Under the pieces are notes generated by a model, which had not been told where the DNA came from, ran no database searches, and saw only the letters and a list, made by a program, of their open reading frames with translations. Source: Oscheius tipulae (Eukaryota; Nematoda; Chromadorea; Rhabditida; Rhabditidae). Taken from it: DNA of 64,000 nucleotides. Location of the stretch: the NCBI GenBank assembly GCA_037178975.1, contig JASJZH010000003.1:2976001-3040000 (forward strand), given 5' to 3'. Shown here piece after piece: positions 22,771 to 34,023 of the stretch (position 1 is the first letter of the stretch; each line of letters opens with the position of its first letter). A program made the position numbers and the translations under genes.

Positions 22771-23307
22771 ATGCTGCCCCTTGTGTTCACGGTCGTCTTG
22801 TTGCTCGTCTCGACTCTGCTTTTCTGTAACGGCAAGAAGACATCGAGAGCTGTCGTGATCAGCATCACGGAAGTCGACCCGCCCATCGCCGTCACCAACA
22901 AAGAAAAGACTCCTGTAGCAGTCGAGCTACCGAAGGAGCCGGAGAAGACGGACGAGAAGATGATGGACTGCACTCTAGACAAGTTGTCGGCCATCGGGAC
23001 CCTTCTGAATCAAGAGGCGGCTATGGACGAGGAACACATCGAAGCAGTGCTGCGATTGGCCATCAAGACGGAATCGTACATTTGGACGATGAAGAAGCGA
23101 CTGGCTGCCGACGAGAGCTCGTGGAAGGAACTGAGCAAGAAGATTGAGAAGCTCAAAGCCGAAGGATTCTGTGTGAAGGCGGGCAGCGAAGAAGCCAAAC
23201 GACTGAGGAAGCAAGGAGAAGGAGGACAGAATTTGCTCGCTGCTACAATGGTCAAGAACAAGGCTGCCAGTCGATTCGTCAAGAAGGAGTCAAATTCATC
23301 TCAATAA
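22771..23307 (+). CDS. Secreted alpha-helical protein, 178 residues, unknown function
   Basis: An uninterrupted 179-codon frame. Residues 1-20 are a signal peptide (LPLVFTVVLLLVSTLLFC). Then come NGKKTS, a Pro/Val/Lys/Glu-rich linker and a charged helical region with two further Cys (MMDCTLDKL, EGFCVKAG) and many Lys/Glu pairs, suggesting amphipathic helices. The tail is KNKAASRFVKKESNSSQ. No known family is recognised. The stop codon overlaps an AATAAA hexamer. Its partner at 22487-22669 shares the CxGKKT start of the mature protein. It could be a nematode secreted peptide of intestine or hypodermis; this is inference from the signal peptide and nearby GATA motif. Confidence 0.75.
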   Translation: MLPLVFTVVLLLVSTLLFCNGKKTSRAVVISITEVDPPIAVTNKEKTPVAVELPKEPEKTDEKMMDCTLDKLSAIGTLLNQEAAMDEEHIEAVLRLAIKTESYIWTMKKRLAADESSWKELSKKIEKLKAEGFCVKAGSEEAKRLRKQGEGGQNLLAATMVKNKAASRFVKKESNSSQ

Positions 23308-23308
23308 A
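23303..23308 (+). terminator. AATAAA overlapping the stop codon
   Basis: The hexamer includes the TAA stop at 23305-23307, so the 3' UTR of the 178-residue secreted protein may be only a few tens of nucleotides. Confidence 0.4.
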
Positions 23309-23400
23309 ACATTTACATTGCTTTCTTCTTTCGTCTTGAGACTATAGGGAAGTCTCGTCTTGTTAGTAACCGCGTGTTCTTTCTCGCATTCCTCCCGTCC

Positions 23401-23707
23401 AAATCCTCTGAAAACCACTACACACCTTCTTTCTTTAACCACGGCTCCTACGGAGGAAACTATCCCGGCATCGGATATGGAGCCCCTGCTCACTATGGAA
23501 CTCCTCAATATGGAGGCCACTACGGTGCTCCTAGCTACAGCCACTACGCTCCTTCGTACGTATACGGTAGGAATAAGAGAGGAGCGAGCTAACCATTCAG
23601 GCCACAACGGCTTCTTCGGAAACTACGGTCAACCCAACCACTACTTTGATGGATACGGGCTTCCCTTCAACTACGGAGGATATTACGGAGGAAAGCCCAT
23701 GGGCTAA
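23401..23707 (+). CDS. Gly/Tyr/His-rich peptide gene, 5' end unresolved
   Basis: A low-complexity GY-rich product with repeats such as YGAPAHYGTPQYGGHYGAPS, continuing after a 34-nt intron (GTAGGA...CATTCAG, about 23569-23602) with GFFGNYGQPNHYFDGYG and ending YYGGKPMG. The composition resembles nematode glycine/tyrosine-rich secreted peptides that include antimicrobial or cuticle-associated members. No ATG in this frame precedes the repeats: upstream bases encode a signal-peptide-like SLVLLVTACSFS in a different frame (from about 23349, after a GACTATAG acceptor). An unplaced first exon and a further frame-restoring intron are therefore likely. An AATAAA at 23800 follows. Function is inferred from composition only. 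Confidence 0.5.
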
Positions 23708-24266
23708 GGACACGGTAACTGACGTTGTAAGCCATTGCAAAACAGAGTTCAGAGGGTCCTGTCTACTAATCTTAGTCGTGTTTGTGTATGTAGGTCGTGA
23801 ATAAACTTTTCGTTTCCTAGAATGCTCCTGGCATTTACCGATGGGGAAACAGCGTCTTTTATAGATGTTTTTTTCTTCAATTTGTCTGCCTTCTTTCCGA
23901 TACAAGCGCACTTGTAATTAAATCACAAGGTACAGAAATACGCAAATACGAGGTCTTGTCTCACACAATCAGTGAAGGACTGTAAGACAAAGAGTTCCGC
24001 CACGAAGTTGCGTTTCGATGAAAATGGCGTCATTTCAAATTCCCCTTTGAATGTGCCTTTTTTTTTTACTTTCCAGCACTCCAGATAAATCTCGCCACGT
24101 TTACGAATAGCGTGTGCCATTGAAGAAACATATAAAAAAGATGCCTTTACCGCAAACTTTATCTCGACATTCGCTCTAATTTCTCACTGTGAAAACAATC
24201 AGTTATCACCCCCTTTTTTACTCATTTTCCTCCACAAATACTCCAAATAATGCTATCTCTTTCAGA
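23708..24266. other. Intergenic spacer before the Dicer-related helicase
   Basis: AATAAA at 23800-23805 fits the 3' end of the Gly/Tyr-rich gene. The rest is AT-rich with no gene seen and ends in the TCTTTCAG acceptor that precedes the helicase ATG. Confidence 0.5.
23800..23805 (+). terminator. AATAAA polyadenylation signal
   Basis: It lies 93 nt after the TAA of the Gly/Tyr-rich gene. Confidence 0.5.
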
Positions 24267-27200
24267 ATGGATGATCGACCACTCCTCTCCGATGATGATC
24301 CCCGTTTTCCGCAGTATTTCCGTCTTTACTGGAACGAATTGAGCAGACTCATCAATCCCCAAGCGTCCAGAGATATTCTTAAGGATCTGGCCAATATTCT
24401 CGGTTTGTTCATTTCCGTCTATTTGCAATTTTCCAATTCAGAAGAAGACACGAAGGATGACTGGTTTGCGTTCGCCTTCAACGTTTTAACCAATCCGGCT
24501 AGGATGGTCGCCGAATTGGTCTCCAAGGAGAAGAATTTGGGTCTCAAGAACCCTACAAAGTTAGTTTTCTTCCCCTTTTTGAGCACAGCAAGTTTTCAGA
24601 GAAGAGCGACAGGAGAAACTGGGTCAGATGACGGATCTTATGTACGAAAAGACGCTCCAGACATTCACCTACGAGGTCATGTTCAATCCGCAAACTATCG
24701 CCTATCTGGACGAGCACAACAAAAACCGTTAGTCCCTAGTTTATCCTCGTGTATGCTGTACAACTTTCCAGATGATCCCCAGCTCTGGAAGGACACACAT
24801 CTCTACGGATATTCGAAAAACGACGTGTCGGTTCAGACATTCTTCAAGCACTTTTACCCGGAGGAGGATCCCGAAATGCTTGACAGGTCGCCCTATCTCG
24901 AAAGAGCATCATTTCCCTTGTTCCAGCCTGGTCTATACGTTTATGAATTTGGACAAAGTCTGCGATCTCGACGCCAAACTCTTTGAAAAAAGTCTTTGTA
25001 GCGACGATGGTTTGTTTCCCTCGTATTCACAACGGAATACAACAACTTCAGACAAGTATGTGGAGGACAGAGCTCGGCGTTTCTTCCGAGAACTTCCCAA
25101 GTGCGGCAAATTCGACAACATCTGGTTCTACGAGCTGATTCGTACTATGGTACATGGCGAACATATGGCAGCTCTGAGTGTTCTTCTCCCCAACTGGGAT
25201 CTCACTCTGAGTATGTATAGTATCTTTTCCCTTAACATTGTCTTAGCTTACAGAACAAAAAGAACAGGAGGCCCAAAATGTTCGCAATCAGGACAGAAAC
25301 ATCCATCTGGAGGAGGAAGCCGATCTGGAACATATTCTTGTATTGCGGCCTCCAGCTGATTTCCGCGGTGCTCAGGACAAGATTGACCCAGAGGATGATC
25401 CCTTGAACCAGTTGGTTCTTCGTGATTACCAGGAAGAGCTCGTGGAACATGCTCGACGTGGAGAAAATGCCATCGTCGTCGCCCCAACGGGAGCTGGTAA
25501 AACCGAAGTGTGTATTTATGTGGCTCGTGAGCACATCGACAGACGTGAGCGTGAAGGCAAGGCCTCGAGAGTGAGTTGCTATCAATTGATTTACCTGTTC
25601 ATCTGAATTAGGTTGTCATGCTAGTTCCCAAGATTCCCCTGGTCCAACAGCAGGAGGAGCGTTTCCGAAACTATCTGCGCCATCGACGACTGATCACTGG
25701 ACTTCATGGAGCGATGAATCTGACCGGCACGCAGAAACACGACATTTTCATGAAGGCCGATATCACGATCATGACGCCGGAAATCCTCTCGAATCTGCTC
25801 CGATCGGGAAGGAAAGCCGAGAAGGTCTACCTGGCCGACATCTCGCTGCTCATCTTTGACGAAATTCATCACTGCAATCAGAACCACGTCTACAACAGGA
25901 TTATGCAGTACATTCACGACTACACGAGGATTCCCGAGGAACAGAAGCCACAGGTTGGACGCTTTTTGCTAAAATTTCCCCATTCACGTGTTCAGATTCT
26001 TGGATTGACGGCCACTCCGCTGCCGAAAAATCAGACGGAGGAGAGAAACGCCCTGGAGGAGATCTACAAGCTGATGGCCAATGCCAACTGTTACCAATTG
26101 AGTACAGTTGTGAACAATATAGAGAGTTTGGAGCGCACTGTCGCGAAGCCCGATGAGGTCTTTGTCAAGGAGAACCGTCACGAGAAAAATGCCTACGAGG
26201 AGCAGCTCAAACTCGTTGTCGGAACTATTTTGAAAAAGATTGATCCCGATCTCAAAGCTCTGGTCAAAGTAGGCAAGACAAGTGGATTCTTCCTCACACA
26301 GGTAGTAAGCATTTTTTGCTAGTAATAAGTAGTTTTCAGCAAGAAGCTTCGCCTAAGTACGTCGGCTCCCCTGGCAAATTCACGGCTCAACTGAATGCTC
26401 TCAAGGACAAACTGAGCAAATTGACCAGTACCATTGGAGACAAGAATAAACTCCTGATTGCCATCGACTATCTCCTTGTGAGTATTTCATTCAAATTTTC
26501 GTTAAAAAAAACTCCTTTGCAGATATGCTCAAAAGCTCTGGCTATAAACGAGCTCATGCCATGTTATTTCGCCAACGAATTCCTCGAGAAAGAGATTGGC
26601 AACACACAGAATTTCAGTAGCAATGCTCACACGAGAGAACTCTTCAGCTACTACGAAAGTAGGGGTTCTATCGCATCCGGTTCATGTCTTGACTTTCAGA
26701 AGAACAGCGAAATCTTGAGAAGATTTCGAATGAGGCGAAGCCGAGCCAAAATAATCCTCTTCCGGAATCCAAGGCCATTGTCAAGAGTCTCCTGAATCAG
26801 ATTCGTACCAATTTCGAGGAGAAGCCCGATTCTCGCTGCATCATCTTCGTCCAGGAACGAGCTATGGCCAAGCGACTGAAGGAATATCTCGCCGAAATCA
26901 GAATCCTTGGAAGTCCGAGCAAAGTGGCCTTTGTGACCAGTGTGAAGGGATCCGATGGCATGACGGTTGAAGTACAACGCGCCACTCTGCAAAATTTCCA
27001 TACGGGAGCCGTTCAAATCATCGTGGCCACGTCTGTCCTAGATGAGGGTATCGACGTCAGTGCCTGTAATCTCATCATCAAGTACAACACGAGCTCCAGT
27101 GCTGTGGCCAAGATTCAGAGAGCAGGTTATTCCTTAAGAAATAGCATCGGAAATGTCTATTTCAGGTCGTGTTCGAGCTCAAGGAGGAAGGTCCATTTTT

Positions 27201-28311
27201 ATCTGTCTTCATGATGGCGTGGCCGAGAGCGAATACCAGGCCATCTTGACTGGAAACATGATGAAAAAATGCGTCAAGGTCATGAAAGACTCTGGTCCCT
27301 CGCAAGTCAGATCCAAGGTGGACGAGCAGAAGAAAAATTTGGCTGTGAACCGCCAGCATCAGAAAAAACTTGAAGAGGAGCTGAGACAACGACTTCAAGG
27401 CAAACAGTACATTCATTCACGCACACCTATCTGACCCTCTATTCAGGTACGACATTCTGTGTCAGACGTGCGACAAGGTCGTCTGTGACAGCGACAGAAT
27501 CCGAGTTGACGGCTCGCATCACTGCATCGTGGACAGCGACATTTGGAACCATATGGGCATCCATGTCTCATTCAAAAAGGTACTAAAGCGTCTAGATTCT
27601 AAACGAGAAATATTCAGGGAGCTAAATTCGTGGACAGCGAGCATCAGGTCCTCGGCAGCCTCTTCTGTATCGGTCCGATGGAGCTCAAGGACCTCGGAAA
27701 TTATTGGGTGTCGGACTCGCAGCCTGACTCTAGGTGCGGGACCAAGCTGGGCGATGTCTACAAAATCGCGTAGGTTTCCTGTCTGCCCATATCGTAATCA
27801 CTTTTCAGTGGAACCTACTTCCCGGTATTGAATGCCAGTAAGGTCAAATTCCGCCAACGAGTCAGCAAGATGGAGGAGGACCAGGAGTGCGTTCTCTCAA
27901 AGAATTGGAAGAATGTTCGTGAACAGTACTTCTACGTCCCCAATCTGCATGACGCCGACATTGTAAGCTTTTCGAATTCCACTGACTTGAGTCCCAATCT
28001 AGAGAAAGATGCTGAATGGTCTGAAGCAGAGCGGCAACGCATTGATGGAACATCGACTGGAAGAGGCTCTGAAGCGCATTTCGGCCGAGTTCAACAGGGA
28101 CATCAGTCGTAGAAAGGCCGAATTCGTAAGTGTTCTCCTCTTTTCATCAAAACTTTATGCTTTTCAGGAAAGAGCTGAGCGCATTCGCTCCGGACCGAAG
28201 GAGAAGTTCGCCACGTATAATGATGATGACGACGTATATGGAGGGAGCGAACTGACAGGATTCGGCGATGCATTCGATCTCAGCCTCTTGGACGAGGACG
28301 AAGAAGAATAG
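24267..28311 (+). CDS. drh: Dicer-related RIG-I-like helicase (DRH-1/DRH-3 family)
   Basis: An SF2 ATP-dependent double-stranded-RNA helicase of the nematode DRH family, which acts with RNA-dependent RNA polymerases or Dicer in small-RNA and antiviral pathways. About 1,090 residues over some 17 exons with introns of about 40 nt. An N-terminal helical region (about 1-330) precedes the helicase. Helicase marks in order: QVLRDYQ-type Q motif (VLRDYQEELVEHA), Walker A APTGAGKTEV, DEIHHC (DExH box), LTATP (motif III), CIIFVQERAMA, VATSVLDEGID and QRAGRVRAQGG (motif VI). A long charged linker leads to a C-terminal RIG-I-type zinc domain with paired Cys (CQTCDKVVC; further Cys in SLFCIGP and DSRCGTK). 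The tail is acidic. The ATG sits one base after a TTTCAG acceptor. I cannot separate DRH-1 from DRH-3. The next gene on the same strand is a PGL protein. Confidence 0.88.
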
Positions 28312-28780
28312 GTCACTTGGCCCGTCTTTCACAAACCTGCTGCTCTTAGTAGTTTAGTATTGTGTTAATAAATAATGTCTTTGTCTCACTACTGCTTGGA
28401 AAATGTAGTGCAGGGTCGAGGAAGGATAGGCTTTTCTACCTCGATCGAGATCCAAAAGTGGGAAACATTCGTTAGCCAGTGCTAGTTTTTCCGTCCGGTT
28501 TAGGTAGACTGTTTTTCATAGCTCTCACCAAGTGTTACATGTTTTGACGGCATTTTTTTTTAACAAGTTTGAACTAAAAACTAAAATCTATGGGAATCCC
28601 CGCGTCTTGTTCAGTAATCCTGATTTTCAAGAGGTCCTGAGGCGATTTGGGCAACAGTTGTCGGTCGCTACCGTAATCGACTAAATGCCATTTTTCCAAT
28701 TCTTCTCTTCCGTGTAATTTTTCTCGTCCTTTCACGTCGCATATTCCTGGACTAGATACTTTTCAGGATAAACACACCTT
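28312..28780. other. Spacer between helicase and PGL gene
   Basis: It contains the helicase poly(A) signal (28367-28372), a CTACCGTAATCG motif at 28668-28679 and the TTTCAG acceptor at 28761-28766, 14 nt before the PGL ATG. No gene is seen. Confidence 0.5.
28367..28372 (+). terminator. AATAAA polyadenylation signal of the helicase gene
   Basis: It lies 56 nt after the TAG stop. Confidence 0.6.
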
Positions 28781-31700
28781 ATGGATAACAACGGCACGAA
28801 TAGAAAGACGGCTGATCAAGGTAATTTTGTCCCATTTTTTTTCTCGACTATGCAACTTTTAAGTTCGCCTGAGGTACGCCCCGAAGACTGCTTACTTCTT
28901 CGGCGATGTAGAGAGCCAGTGCGACCAGAAGTACTTGGAGCCGTACGTACGGAAAATCTTAACCGATCTGGAGAAACAGGTAAATTGGTTATCCTTCAAT
29001 AGCTGATCATGAGTTCAGCACCGAATTGTCCATACAGAGGCCGTCCAGGAAGCCATCGACGTACAAAGGAACGAAGGCACTGTCAACAACGATCTCGTCC
29101 TCAACCCGCTCATTCCCTTCATCCTGGGACATACTGATCAAATCAGCAGCCGTGAAATTTGTACACTTTTTTTGTAATCCCGCTAACTCAACTTTAGTGG
29201 ATTACGCTGAACAGCAACTGAATCACGGTAGGGAACACAACAAGGAGGTGGCCTTCATCGACCTCTGCCTCATACTGGGCAATGATGGACGAGCTAGAAA
29301 GTATGCCGAGCGCTCAAAGAATCAATTCGACCTTCTCGATATTCTCCAGAAAGAGCACGGTATGCTGTCTTGTTACATTCAGTAGTCCTGTTTTCAGGCA
29401 CGATGCCCGACCAAATTATGAGCAAGACTCTTCAAATGTTCAACCTCACTCAGGACAAGCCTAACGATCCGAAGTCGGATCTGCTGACCCAATTGATCAT
29501 TCGTCTGATACGTTCAAGGGAAACTGACATCTTTCCTGATGTTCTTACCGATCTGGCCAGGGCATCGTATCCTTGGTATGCATTGTGTTTGAATATATGA
29601 ATTTTTTAAGGGATGCTCTATGCCTTGCTAGCATCATGACCCCTAGCAAAGTCGACTTCATTGGTGAGATGAAGAAGTGTCTCAGAAAGCAAATTCCCAA
29701 CAATGCTACCCTTTTTTGGCTGGATACCGCAGGGTCAGTCAGTTCATCTTTGGTTCATTCTTCCAATTTTCCAGAGAACTCGTCAAGATGAAAGATCAGC
29801 AGGCTGAGAAGATCAAGCTCAAGTGCGACGGCATCGACCCACTCACAGCCTACCGCATCTTCAAAATCCATCAGCACATCTTCCACAAGGTCGATCATGA
29901 CGAGCTGAGTCTGCAGTCTTGGGCATTCATGGCTCAACCAATCATGTACAAGATCATCGTCGGATGCCTCATTTCTTCTCAGCCAGTGCTTGCCGAAGAT
30001 ATCGCTCAAGATGCCGCTCAGCACATCATCAACAGGAAGAACGCTCTTTGGTCCGTTCAAGCGGCTCCCTTCGAGGTATTCTTCATTTTCTGTCTCATTG
30101 TTAATGTGTTTAGACTATCGTTCGAATGGTTGTATGTATGGTGACGGCCATGAGACTCAATAATTCGCTCAAGGCCGATACGATCAGGAGATTCCTCGAA
30201 GTTAATCATGACTTGAAGAGCATTCAGCAGAATGGTTCGCTAGAAGTTGTCCCATATTCAAACTACTTCAGGCATTATGAACTACGTTACTTCCAAATGG
30301 CTGGCTCTGGATTTGGGCAAGAGACTATGGCAGGAGGTACTGTACCTTCCATCCATTCAAAATGTCACCAATTCGCTTCTTCTGGTTCCAATTCTGCTTC
30401 AGTCAAATTTGGTATGCCCATTTCAGCCTGTCAATTTCAAATTTAGACCTGCCTGGCCGTGAAAATCATGTATGAGCTTGCATCGACGAGTCAGCCCATT
30501 CCCATCGGTGGCTTTGGTCAGGCTATCGCGGCCATGGCCGCAGAGCTCAAGTTCCGTCCTGCGATGTGTACTGAAATTGCCAACGCCTTGTCTCTCAGTA
30601 TATTTTCTAATCGCTCATAGGTGAAAGATCGTTTTAGAATTTGATCACAATCCACAATCCTGGGTGGCGGTTACCGAAATTGACCAGACCGTTGAGTCAG
30701 AACATACCAAACCAGCTGAAGAGCCTAGTCGTTTCACTGGCCAAAGCTTCGTTGAGAAGATCAAGATGACCACTTCTCCTGAGCTTGCACTCGAGAACGA
30801 GTAATCAACTATTGTTGTCCATCTCATTCACTATTTAGCACAGCCATTGTTGCCGATGATGCTGCTAAAGAAGAGTCTGTTTCTGTCGAGGAGGAAAGTG
30901 CTCGTGCTGCTGTCGAGAACAAGCCAGGATCCGAAGTTCCAGTGGAAGAGAGTCCGACGGTGATGCTGTCGGTGACCGAAGCAAGTCCGATGATACATAC
31001 TCTGGCGCTGAGCGAGAGATCGGATTCTCTACCAAAAGAGGCAAAGCATTGCTCATTTTGTTTCCACATAACACTTCAGCAAATGCATATCGTCGATCCG
31101 GAATCTTTCGAAGAAAAGCAGACAGACTGGACGGCTGTGCCAAAACAGAAAGATGCCAATCTGAAGACGCCCGACATGTCCTGTCCCTCTGAAGATGGCC
31201 AATACACAGAAGAATCGGTGATCATCACGAGTGAATTGGCTGACACTGTACAAACTGTAAGTCTGTTCCGGTTAAACAACGTCGATTGATTCAAGACTTC
31301 CGCTGCTACGTCCTTAGACCATCTGGTTAATAACACCTTGCAGCCGAATGACGTCGTCGAGAAACCCAAAGATTCCACGCCCAACGATTTCGCTGTGGCC
31401 ACTAGTACACTTTATCATGCTCCCAGTCATTTTGCTCACATTCCAGGTATTGATTCTAAACTTCCTGAGGAAGTGGACGAGCAGCCCAAGCTTACTGAGA
31501 CGGTGGTCGAACAGCCCAAGGGATTTTCCACTGGAGGATGGGACGTCCCTGATCAGTCTGTTCCCACTCAAGAACTAGCTGGATTCGGAACTAGTTCTAC
31601 CCGGTCGGCCTACGACAATCGTCCCACTCCTCGTCAATACAACGATGTAGGTCATCACGGACCGAACTCTTACGGATCAGGAAATGCGCCCAGGCAGAGT

Positions 31701-31863
31701 TCTTATGGATCGAGCTACGGATGCCGTCCGGATCGTGGCGGTTCGGGAAACATGTCTAATGGACGCGGCGGCAGCTATTCAGGTCCGCGTGTTAGCCGAG
31801 GTAACTTTACTCAAGTCTTGTAGCATTTCTTTTTCAGGCACGCGTCCTCGAGGCTCCCACTGA
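28781..31863 (+). CDS. pgl: PGL-family P-granule protein
   Basis: A scaffold of germ granules, the perinuclear RNA-protein condensates of the germline. Similarity to C. elegans PGL-1/PGL-3 is seen at several points: NPLIPFILGHTDQISSREI in the N-terminal dimerisation domain, FIDLCLILGNDGRARKYAE after it, KCDGIDPLTAYRIFKIHQHI at the start of the central dimerisation domain, and FSTGGWDVPDQSV before the C-terminus. The Gly/Ser/Tyr-rich end has only a few RG or RGG units (DRGGSG, GRGGSY, SRGTRPRGSH), fewer than in C. elegans PGL-1. About 14 exons with introns of 35-50 nt; one intron (31041-31079) would be GC-AG. The stop is reached after a final intron ending at about 31839. The protein is strongly diverged, so orthology to PGL-1 or PGL-3 is not resolved. 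It sits 470 bp after the DRH helicase on the same strand. Confidence 0.8.
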
Positions 31864-31936
31864 ACGCTCTCAGAAGTTCTTCTCCTAACATTTTTATAAT
31901 TTATCTCCCTTCCCGTTACAATCATTTTGTTCCCCG

Positions 31937-31942
31937 AATAAA
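31937..31942 (+). terminator. AATAAA polyadenylation signal of the PGL gene
   Basis: It lies 74 nt after the stop, in the tail-to-tail spacer with AspRS. Confidence 0.6.
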
Positions 31943-32008
31943 CGTTCATTTCAAAACTACCTTTAGGCTTTCTTGATATAGCCAGGCACCTGGTCGCATC
32001 GGCAACTG

Positions 32009-32014
32009 TTTATT
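32009..32014 (-). terminator. AATAAA (minus strand) of the AspRS gene
   Basis: TTTATT on the + strand, 84 nt beyond the AspRS stop. Confidence 0.5.
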
Positions 32015-32097
32015 CATAAAATAGTTAACAAGGAAACAATAAAATATCCCGGTAAAGAACAGAATTGAAATGCTATCATCGGCCACGTGTAACGACC

Positions 32098-34023
32098 TTA
32101 GGGTGTAAGACGGCGAGGATCGCGAGGGAATAGAGAGGCAAGACGAATATTGGGCAGACCGAGGAAGAGCATCGTGACACGCTCGAGTCCAATTCCACCG
32201 CCAGCATGAGGAGGGCAGCCATACTTGAACGAGTCGATATAGGACTGGATCTGTTCGAGCTGAACGCCGTGATGCTTGGCGCGTTCAGTCAAGAAGTTTG
32301 AGTCGTGGATACGCTGTGCTCCGGATAAGATCTCTTCGCCTGAAATAGTTTTTTGTTGTTGAATTGGATCCAAGATACCTCGCATGAACATATCGTAACT
32401 GTTGGAATAGCGGCTGTCCTGTGGATCGGGCATTGTATAGAACGGTCTAACAGCCAGAGGGAACTTGTCGAGGATGAAGAAATCGGTCTTGTACTTGTCC
32501 TTGACAAGTTTTCCCAGCAATCGCTCGTTGGCAGTTGTCAAATCGTCCTCATCGCCCATGTCGGTCACTCCGGCCTCTCGCAGCATAGCAACTCCATCAG
32601 CGTACCTAAATTTTAAAAAGTTACGCTATCCTATCTAGAGAACAGATGTTACACTCTAAAGAATGAAAACCAACGTACTTAAGAACAAGTGCTGGCTCAC
32701 AGAACTCGAATGGCTCGGCTGGATACTGCTGATTGACAGCATCAATTTCGTCCTTGAACTCGGCTTGGATTCCTTTGAAAATGTTAATCAGAACGGCTCC
32801 AATCGTTTCGAGAACCTTGATCAGGATAATACGAGCAGACAAAAACAGCTTACCTCATGGTAATGGAAGTTGAATGCCATTTCGAGATCGAGACCAACGA
32901 ACTCGGTCATGTGCCGATGAGTGTTCGAGTCTTCGGCACGGAAGACACCTCCAATTGTGAATACTTTCTCGAAATCTCCAGCGATGGCCATCTGCTTGTA
33001 GAGTTGGGGAGATTGGGCGAGGAAGGCTGAACGTTTGAAGTAGGAAACCTAAAGAGAAGTTTGTAAAAGAAAATTACAACTTCACAAACCTCAAAGACGT
33101 TAGCGCCTCCTTCACTGGCAGCTGAGATGATTTTCGGAGTGTGGATCTCCACGAATCCCTTGTCGGTCAGAACCTGACGGAATAATCGGCAGACGCCGCT
33201 CTGGATGGCGAATACTCCCTGCGTGACAGTTGTTCTCAGATCGAGAACTCTGAAACTAACAGTTAATATTGCTTCAGCAAAGCCGTACCTGTTGTCAAGT
33301 CTGGTGTCGAGGTTAACCACGGGAAGATCGCTATCGGGCTCGGCCTTCCGACTTAAGTCATCCATTTGGAGAGGGACACGAGGTTCCGATTCAGACACAA
33401 GGAAGACCTTGGCGGCTTGGAGTTCAGCGTCCTTTTGTGTACACGAGTCGATTGGATTGTCAACTTTGGTCACAACGCCGCAGACGTCGATGATCGACTC
33501 CTTAGAGATTCCCGAGACGAACTTCAGCATCTGCTTGCTGAGGTTCTCCGTTACGAAAAGTCCAATCTGAACGAGATGCAATTACAAAGATATTGAGCGA
33601 CGAACCTGGACTGTGTACACACGCTGTCTCAGCACAATGAAGCAGGTCTTTCCTTTTGAGCGAATGTTATGCACGCGGCCACGGACCCAGATCTCCTGTC
33701 CGTTCAGAGCGGCTGTGACCTTGCTCAAATTGGTGAATGTAATCTCCTTCCTCTCAGCCGACTGGATGAGTCCATAGGAGCCGTAGTTATTCTTGGAAAC
33801 ATCTTCTTCGTCGACTTGAGCTTTGGCTTCGTCATTTGCGCCAGCCGAATTCTGAAAATTGTATTCAGTTACACATGTTCTGGCTGTATATAACAGCTGT
33901 AGAAGCATTGAGAAAGAAACTAGCCTGGGTTTTCATCTCCGCCTTCTTTTGTTGGCGAGCGAGCTTGTTCAGCTCCTTCTTGGAGAGCTTCTTTTCTCCG
34001 TCGGCGTTAGCAGCGTCGGCCAT
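32098..34023 (-). CDS. dars-1: Cytoplasmic aspartyl-tRNA synthetase
   Basis: Charges tRNA-Asp with aspartate in the cytosol. About 530 residues. A Lys-rich N-terminal extension ([20 protein letters not shown]) is typical of eukaryotic AspRS. An OB-fold anticodon-binding domain follows ([20 protein letters not shown]). The class II catalytic core shows motif 1 ([22 protein letters not shown]), motif 2 ([19 protein letters not shown]) and motif 3 ([20 protein letters not shown]) before the terminal [10 protein letters not shown], which is close to the standard eukaryotic end. Several introns of about 40 nt interrupt it, and all motifs are intact. The ATG lies six bases after an ATTCCAG acceptor. 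It is convergent with the PGL gene and divergent from the PIP kinase. Confidence 0.95.

Noticed and set aside
23360-23707. A frame with internal Met (MEPLLTMELL) over the Gly/Tyr-rich gene
   Set aside because: It is a shifted reading of GY codons; the GY-rich composition on both sides of the 34-nt intron supports the other frame.
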